A DNA stretch of 64,000 bases from assembly GCF_046507575.1 (NCBI RefSeq), contig NZ_JBKFEY010000014.1, positions 10,812 to 74,811 on the forward strand, given 5' to 3'. A program made the position numbers and the translations under genes. How positions within the stretch are numbered: position 1 is the stretch's first letter; each line of letters opens with the position of its first letter. A model generated the notes under the pieces. The model ran no database searches. It saw nothing but the letters and a program-made list of their open reading frames with translations, and was not told the DNA's origin. This DNA comes from Pontitalea aquivivens (GTDB lineage Bacteria > Pseudomonadota > Alphaproteobacteria > Rhodobacterales > Rhodobacteraceae). Of this stretch, positions 57,965-64,000 are shown in pieces.

Positions 57965-58098
57965 GGCGGACTCCTTGCTGGGCGGGAGACTAGGGCGCGG
58001 CGGGCGGGGCGGCAAGGGGAACGGCATGCGGCAGGCGCCGGGGCGGACGAAGGGGCGGACGAAGGGAGGATGCCTGGGGGATGATGGACGCCGGGTGC

Positions 58099-58170
58099 AG
58101 GGGGGCGCTGCCCCCCTCTTGGCGCGGATGCGCCAATTCACCCCCCGAGGTATTTCGGGCAAGATGAAAG
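58099..58170 (-). repeat. Dispersed palindromic repeat, copy G
   Basis: CAGGGGGGCGCTGCCCCCCT, a TTGGCGCGGATGCGCCAA hairpin, then CACCCCCCGAGGTATTTCGG and GCAAGATGAAAG. It lies between the ctaA start and trmJ stop, both minus strand. Confidence 0.87.
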
Positions 58171-58194
58171 CGCGCCGGGATCTGGTGGCGGCAC

Positions 58195-58929
58195 TCAGGG
58201 GCGGTTGCGGGTGATCTGGCGCAGCATGCCGTGCAGGGTTTGCACATCGGCGCGGGTGAAGGGCATGCGCGACCACATGTTGCGCAGGTTCAGCTTCATG
58301 TTCGGGGCCTTTTCGGGGGGAAAGAAGAAACCCGCCGCGTCAAGCCGCTGTTCGAAATGATCGCCCAGCTTTTCCACCTCGAGGCGGCTGGCGATGTCGG
58401 CCCCGGCAAGGCCCGGGTCGATGGCCGGCTGCGCGGTCTGCGGGCGGATCCATTCATAGCCCGTCAGCAGCACCGCCTGCGCCAGGTTGAGCGAGGGGAA
58501 TTCCGGGTTGACGGGCACCGTGATGATCGCATTGGCGCGGCTGACATCGTCGTTTTCAAGGCCGGTGCGTTCGGGGCCGAACAAGACCCCCACCCGCGCG
58601 CCCTGCGCGATCAGCCTGTGGGCCTGGACCATCGCGCTTTCGGGCGTGTGGATCGGCTTGGTCAGTTCGCGGCTGCGCGCGGTGGTGGCGAAGACGAAAT
58701 CGCAATCGCCGATCGCGGCGGGCACGTCGGCAAAGACGCCGGCCCGGTCCAGCACCCGCCCCGCCGCGCCCGAGGCCATGGCCACCGCGCGCGGGTTCGG
58801 CCAGCCGTCGCGGGGCGCGACAAGCCGCATCCGGTCCAGCCCGAAGTTCAGCATGGCGCGGGCGGCCGCGCCGATGTTTTCGCCCATCTGGGGCCGGACA
58901 AGGATGAAGACGGGTTGATCATGGGGCAT
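58195..58929 (-). CDS. trmJ: tRNA (cytidine/uridine-32 2'-O) methyltransferase TrmJ-like
   Basis: 244 residues, SPOUT/TrmH fold: FILVRPQMGENIGAAARAMLNFG (motif 1), VGVLFGPERTGLENDDVS (motif 2) and NPEFPSLNLAQAVLLTGYE (motif 3). It 2'-O-methylates residue 32 in the tRNA anticodon loop. The C-terminal extension (LRNMWSRMPFTRADVQTLHGM) matches the TrmJ subgroup. Divergent from the ThiE-like gene. Confidence 0.9.
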   Translation of the reverse strand: MPHDQPVFILVRPQMGENIGAAARAMLNFGLDRMRLVAPRDGWPNPRAVAMASGAAGRVLDRAGVFADVPAAIGDCDFVFATTARSRELTKPIHTPESAMVQAHRLIAQGARVGVLFGPERTGLENDDVSRANAIITVPVNPEFPSLNLAQAVLLTGYEWIRPQTAQPAIDPGLAGADIASRLEVEKLGDHFEQRLDAAGFFFPPEKAPNMKLNLRNMWSRMPFTRADVQTLHGMLRQITRNRP

Positions 58930-59030
58930 GGCGGTTCCTTTCGGTGCGCCGCCATAAGCCCGCGCGGGGCCACTGGCAAGGGCGGGCGGCTTGCGCTAGG
59001 AAGGCACGAGACCCTGGAAAGGAGCCCCGA

Positions 59031-59651
59031 ATGGCCGCCGAAGACCGCCCGCAGCTCTATCTGATCACGCCGCCCGCCTTTGAGGCAGATGTATTCGCCG
59101 ACCGTCTGGCCCGGGTGCTGGACAGCGCCGAGGTGGCCTGTATCCGTCTGGCGCTGGCGACCCGGGATGAGGATCTGATCGGACGGGCCGCCGATGCCTG
59201 CCGCATGGTCGCCCATGAACGCGATGTGGCGCTGGTGATCGAGAACCATCTGAAGCTGGTGGAACGCCACGGGCTGGATGGGGTGCATCTGTCGGACGGG
59301 GCGCGCAACCTGCGCGCGGCGCGCAAGGAACTGGGGGCGGATGCGATCGTCGGCGCCTATTGCGGCCAGTCGCGCCATGACGGGATGAACGCGGGCGAGG
59401 CGGGGGCGGATTACGTCTGCTTTGGTCCGGTGGGCGAAACCGCGCTGGGCACCGGCGCGCGGGCGGACCGCGACCTGTTCGCCTGGTGGTCCGAGATGAT
59501 CGAGGTGCCGGTGGTGGCCGAAGGCGCGCTGACGCCGGCGCTGGTGACGGAATTTGCCCCGGTCACCGATTTCTTCGCCATCGGCGAGGAAATCTGGTCC
59601 GCCGAAGACCCGGTGGCGGCCTTGCGCGCGCTGACCGCCGCGATGGGGTGA
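59031..59651 (+). CDS. ThiE-like thiamine-phosphate-synthase-family protein
   Basis: 206 residues, TIM barrel: QLYLITPPAFEADVFADRLARV, GLDGVHLSDGARNLRAARKEL, IVGAYCGQSRHDGMNAGEAGADYVCFGP. Resembles thiamine phosphate synthase, but no thiazole or pyrimidine genes are near and the phosphate-binding part is diverged, so a TenI-like or altered role is possible. ATG at 59031 is preceded by AAAGGAG. Confidence 0.78.
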   Translation: MAAEDRPQLYLITPPAFEADVFADRLARVLDSAEVACIRLALATRDEDLIGRAADACRMVAHERDVALVIENHLKLVERHGLDGVHLSDGARNLRAARKELGADAIVGAYCGQSRHDGMNAGEAGADYVCFGPVGETALGTGARADRDLFAWWSEMIEVPVVAEGALTPALVTEFAPVTDFFAIGEEIWSAEDPVAALRALTAAMG

Positions 59652-59692
59652 AGGTGTCCGGCGCCGCGACAGGCGGCGCCGGGGCAAAGGCG

Positions 59693-60439
59693 TCAGGCGT
59701 TTTCCAGCGCGTTGACGATCGCGCCGAAATCCGCCGCCGTCAGGCTGGCACCACCCACCAGCGCGCCATCGACATTCGATGTGGCAAAGATCCCCGCGGC
59801 ATTCGCGGGCTTGACCGAACCGCCATAAAGGATGCGGATCTGCGCCGCCTCGGCGCCGAAGCGACCCAGCAGTTCCGACCGGATGAAGTCATGCACCTCG
59901 GCGATCTGGGCCAGCGTCGGCGTGCGGCCCGAACCGATCGCCCAGACCGGTTCATAGGCGATCACGGTGTTGGCGCCGGTGGCCCCGTCGGGGGTCGATC
60001 CGAACAGCTGGCGGCCGATCACCTCAAGCGTGGCGCCGCTGTCGCGTTCGGTCCCGGTTTCGCCCGCGCAGATCACCGCGACCAGCCCCGCGCGGTGCGC
60101 CGCCTGCGCCTTGGCGCGCACCACCGCATCCCCTTCGCCATGATCGGCCCGGCGTTCGGAATGGCCCAGGATCACATGGCTGGCCCCCGCATCCACCAGC
60201 ATCAGGGCCGAGATGTCGCCGGTATGCGCGCCCGCATCCGCCATATGGCAATCCTGCCCGCCGATGCGGATGGGGGCGGCCCCGACCGCCGCGCAGGCGC
60301 GCGAAATCAGCGTGGCGGGGGGGCAGATCAGCACCTCGCAGCCCGGTTCGGGATGGGCCCGCAGCAGCGCCGCGATTTCGGCCAGGCTGTCGCCCGTGCC
60401 GTTCATCTTCCAGTTGCCCGCCGCCAGCTTTCTGCGCAT
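59693..60439 (-). CDS. tpiA: Triosephosphate isomerase
   Basis: 248 residues. Family motifs in order: AGNWKMNGT near residue 7, catalytic histidine in VILGHSERRADHG, catalytic glutamate in AYEPVWAIGSGRTPT, and phosphate loop YGGSVKPANA. It interconverts dihydroxyacetone phosphate and glyceraldehyde 3-phosphate. The start at 60439 (MRRKLAAGNWKMN) was chosen over an upstream in-frame one because the conserved sequence begins there. Confidence 0.96.
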   Translation of the reverse strand: MRRKLAAGNWKMNGTGDSLAEIAALLRAHPEPGCEVLICPPATLISRACAAVGAAPIRIGGQDCHMADAGAHTGDISALMLVDAGASHVILGHSERRADHGEGDAVVRAKAQAAHRAGLVAVICAGETGTERDSGATLEVIGRQLFGSTPDGATGANTVIAYEPVWAIGSGRTPTLAQIAEVHDFIRSELLGRFGAEAAQIRILYGGSVKPANAAGIFATSNVDGALVGGASLTAADFGAIVNALENA

Positions 60440-60487
60440 CGTCTGTCCCTTTGTCTTGCCTGCCCCGAGTCTGACCGCAGCGGCGCG

Positions 60488-60526
60488 CCGGTGCAAGGGG
60501 CCGGTGCAAGGGGCCGGTGCAAGGGG
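60488..60526. repeat. 13-bp tandem repeat, three perfect copies
   Basis: CCGGTGCAAGGGG three times at 60488-60500, 60501-60513 and 60514-60526, then CCGGCCGG. It is upstream of tpiA, about 50 bp from its start, between tpiA and the SufA-like gene stop. Confidence 0.92.
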
Positions 60527-60610
60527 CCGGCCGGCGTGCCCGGCCTGGCCTTTTGTCTGCCTGGCCTGTCTGGCAAGCCGTTGCGGGAAGGCGGGGCCGC
60601 CCGGGGGGCG

Positions 60611-60970
60611 TCAGCCCCCGGCCATATCGCCGAATGTCACCGATTCGCCGCAGCCGCAGGATTCGGTGACATTGGGGTTGCGGAACCGGAAGCCCGATTC
60701 CAGCAGGCCCGTTTCATAGTCGATTTCCGTACCCAGCAGAAACATCTGCGCCATCGGCGCGATCAGCACGCGGGCCGGGCCATCCTCGACCACGATGTCC
60801 ATGGGGCCCGCCTCGGCGGCCACTTCCATCGTATATTCCATGCCCGCGCAGCCGCCCTTCTTGACACCGATGCGGAAGCCGGCGGCATTTTCGCGTTCCA
60901 TCAGCCGCGCGATCCGGTCGATGGCGGCGGGGGTCAGGGTAACAGGGGGTTTTCCGGGAATGGCAAACAT
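60611..60970 (-). CDS. Fe-S cluster carrier protein, SufA/ErpA-like
   Basis: 119 residues, A-type carrier. The three conserved cysteines are in VKKGGCAGMEYTM and ESCGCGESVTF. A-type carriers pass clusters from SufBCD to targets. Whether it is SufA or ErpA cannot be decided from sequence alone. The ATG at 60970 has GGAG six bases upstream; ATG at 60973 and a TTG at 60985 are alternatives. GGGGGCGTCAGCCCCC overlaps the stop and may end the transcript. Downstream of the SufT-like gene. Confidence 0.9.
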   Translation of the reverse strand: MFAIPGKPPVTLTPAAIDRIARLMERENAAGFRIGVKKGGCAGMEYTMEVAAEAGPMDIVVEDGPARVLIAPMAQMFLLGTEIDYETGLLESGFRFRNPNVTESCGCGESVTFGDMAGG

Positions 60971-60996
60971 CATCGGCTCCGGCAATGAAGGGGGGC

Positions 60997-61362
<366 letters not shown>

Positions 61363-61525
61363 GGCTATGTCTCGCGCGATTGTCGAGAAAACATATAGGG
61401 AATTCCGCGCCAAGGTCCAGAGGGACGCGAAAATGCCGCGCCGATCGGGGTGCCGCGGGCGGGTTTTGCTTGGCAAGGGCCGCGAAATCTCTATTCAAGG
61501 CGGCTGATCGCGACAGGAGGCCCCG

Positions 61526-62656
<1,131 letters not shown>

Positions 62657-62676
62657 ACCGCAGAAAGGGGCCCGCG

Positions 62677-63858
62677 ATGCAGACGCTCTGGCAATCCCCG
62701 ACGGACCCGGTCTTCGTGCAGGACCCCTACCCGTTCTACGAACGCCTGCGCGCCGCGGGGCCGTTCGTGCACTGGGCCGATTATGACCTGCCGGTGACCG
62801 CCAGCGCCGCAGTGGTGGGCGCGGCGCTGCGCGACCGCCGGCTGGGACGCGAGGCCCCGGCAGAGCTGGCGCCCCCGATCCCCGAACACCTCGCCCCCTT
62901 TTACGCGGTCGAGGCGCATTCGATGCTGGAACTCGACCCGCCACGCCACACACGGCTGCGCGGGCTGGTGCTGCGCGCTTTCACCTCGCGCCGGATCACG
63001 GGGCTGGCACCCGAAATCACCACGCTCTGCCATCGGCTGATCGACGCCCTGCCCGCAGGCGGCTGCGATCTGATCAAGGGCTTCGCCCAGCCGCTGCCGG
63101 TCATCGTGATCGCCCGCCTGCTGGGCGTGCCCGAAGATCGCGCGGACGACCTGCTGCGCTGGTCCAATGCGATGGTGGCCATGTATCAGGCCCGCCGCAG
63201 CCGCGCGACCGAAGAGGCCGCCGTCGCCGCCACGCAGGACTTCGTGGCCTTCCTGACCGAATATATCGCCCACAAGCGCCGCCACCCCGCCGATGACCTG
63301 ATCAGCCAGCTGATCGCCGCCGAGGACAACGGCACCACCCTGTCCACCGGGGAAATGATCGCCACCTGCATCCTGCTGCTGAACGCGGGCCACGAAGCCA
63401 CCGTGCACACGATCGGCAATGGCGTGAAAACCCTGCTGAAACAGCGCATCCCCGCAGCCAGCCTGTCCCCCGAACGGACCTTGGGCACCGTGGAAGAGAT
63501 CCTGCGCCACGATCCGGCCCTGCATCTGTTCACGCGCTGGGTCCATGCCGATCTGGACCTGTCGGGCCAGAAATTCCGCCGCGGCGATCGCATCGGCCTG
63601 CTGCTGGCCGCCGCCAACCGCGACCCCGCCCTGTGGGACGCGCCCGCCCGCTTTCAGCCCGACCGCCCGGCGCGGACCCATTTCAGCTTTGGCGCAGGCA
63701 CGCATTTCTGCATCGGTGCCCCGCTGGCCCGGCTGGAACTGCAGACCGCCCTGCCGATCCTGTTCCGGCGCCTGCCCGGCCTGCGCCTGGCCGCACCACC
63801 GCGCTATGCCGATCTGTACCATTTCCATGGGCTCGACCGGCTGGAGGTCGCCTGGTGA
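62677..63858 (+). CDS. Cytochrome P450 (second)
   Basis: 393 residues, soluble bacterial class. I-helix LLNAGHEATVHTI near residue 244, an ExxR-equivalent helix EEILRHDPALHLFTRW, and haem loop FSFGAGTHFCIGAPLARLE with the cysteine ligand. The TR pair in LFTRW is typical of CYP107/CYP1xx-like proteins. Substrate unknown; no ferredoxin gene in view. GAAAGGGG precedes the ATG at 62677. Palindromic-repeat copy H begins at its stop. Confidence 0.92.
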   Translation: MQTLWQSPTDPVFVQDPYPFYERLRAAGPFVHWADYDLPVTASAAVVGAALRDRRLGREAPAELAPPIPEHLAPFYAVEAHSMLELDPPRHTRLRGLVLRAFTSRRITGLAPEITTLCHRLIDALPAGGCDLIKGFAQPLPVIVIARLLGVPEDRADDLLRWSNAMVAMYQARRSRATEEAAVAATQDFVAFLTEYIAHKRRHPADDLISQLIAAEDNGTTLSTGEMIATCILLLNAGHEATVHTIGNGVKTLLKQRIPAASLSPERTLGTVEEILRHDPALHLFTRWVHADLDLSGQKFRRGDRIGLLLAAANRDPALWDAPARFQPDRPARTHFSFGAGTHFCIGAPLARLELQTALPILFRRLPGLRLAAPPRYADLYHFHGLDRLEVAW

Positions 63859-63859
63859 T

Positions 63860-63911
63860 CCCCCTTCGGCTTTGACCAAATATCCCGGGGGTCTGGGGGC
63901 AGCGCCCCCAG
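63860..63911 (+). repeat. Dispersed palindromic repeat, copy H
   Basis: CCCCTTCGGCTTTGACCAAA, TATCCCGGGGG and hairpin CTGGGGGC-AG-CGCCCCCAG right after the second P450 gene. Nearly identical to coding copy E. Confidence 0.87.
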
Positions 63912-63927
63912 CCCTGGGCCTGCGGAC

Positions 63928-64000
63928 AGGGGGGGGGGGGGGGGGGGGGGGGGCCCCCCCCCCGCCCCCCCCCCCCCCGGGGGGGGGGGGGGGGCCCCCC
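63928..64000. other. Contig-end sequencing artefact (poly-G/poly-C)
   Basis: Runs of up to about 24 G alternating with C blocks to the window end. This is not plausible biology for this genome and matches dark-cycle poly-G read ends and their reverse complement. Ignore for annotation. Confidence 0.9.

Noticed and set aside
58015..58276. Upstream extension of ctaA
   Set aside because: It would translate repeat copy G and run into trmJ; the real N terminus starts at 57964.

Overview
The window is a GC-rich (roughly two-thirds G+C) chromosomal segment of an alphaproteobacterium, almost certainly a Rhodobacteraceae (Rhodobacter/Paracoccus-type) member. Grounds: the nifR3-ntrB-ntrC-ntrY-ntrX-trkA-trkH-hfq-hflX gene order, the fused IspDF enzyme, an IscR without the usual cysteine triad, NtrC without GAFTGA, DUF6456/DUF6477 proteins and TGATG/ATGA-coupled operons. 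About 66 protein genes and one tRNA are packed with few gaps. There are no transposases, phage genes, CRISPR arrays or rRNAs. The last ~70 bases are poly-G/poly-C and are a contig-end artefact.

Layout. 1-5.4 kb: start of mfd, a membrane protein of the kind often labelled a SufBCD component, hemB, a SYLF-domain lipoprotein, a lytic transglycosylase, ssb and a hydroxyacid dehydrogenase. 5.5-8 kb: a penicillin-acylase-type hydrolase. 8-20 kb: nine co-directional minus-strand genes for tRNA dihydrouridylation, two nitrogen two-component systems, the Trk potassium system, Hfq and HflX. 20-25.4 kb: ispDF-pgpA-pncC, a COQ10-like protein, hpt, a dihaem cytochrome c and lipA. 25.6-30 kb: DUF6456, DUF6477, a HerA-like ATPase, a gene-free stretch that looks like two tandem small RNAs with 19-nt mutual complementarity, and an IalB-family protein. 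30-35.4 kb: a KAS/ACP/LpxD envelope-lipid cluster, an L,D-transpeptidase, a DUF882 protein and tRNA-Arg(CCG). 35.5-43 kb: an Fe-S assembly operon (iscR, iscS-like, sufB, sufC, sufD, two Yip1 membrane proteins, sufS). 43-47 kb: hydrolase, HD phosphohydrolase, rlmE, ppx/gppA. 47-49.3 kb: a folate/cobalamin one-carbon cluster whose reductase-like gene has a disrupted N terminus. 49.4-58 kb: VWA protein, DedA, M48 peptidase, an alpha/beta hydrolase-like membrane protein coupled to a P450, M32 carboxypeptidase and ctaA. 58-64 kb: trmJ, a ThiE-like protein, tpiA, a SufA-like and a SufT-like protein, tgt and a second P450.

Two sequence-level themes stand out. First, a dispersed palindromic repeat family (nine copies found by eye; core TTGCCGAAAATACCTCGGGGG or TTGACCAAATATCCCGGGGG beside a GGGGGCAGCGCCCCC-type hairpin) sits mostly at gene 3' ends. 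One copy lies in frame inside a coding sequence and another supplies the last codons of a P450. Second, several intergenic spots carry short perfect tandem repeats of 12-17 bp. The strongest candidate for something undescribed is the small-RNA pair at about 28.94-29.19 kb.

All calls come from reading the sequence; no database search or folding program was run.
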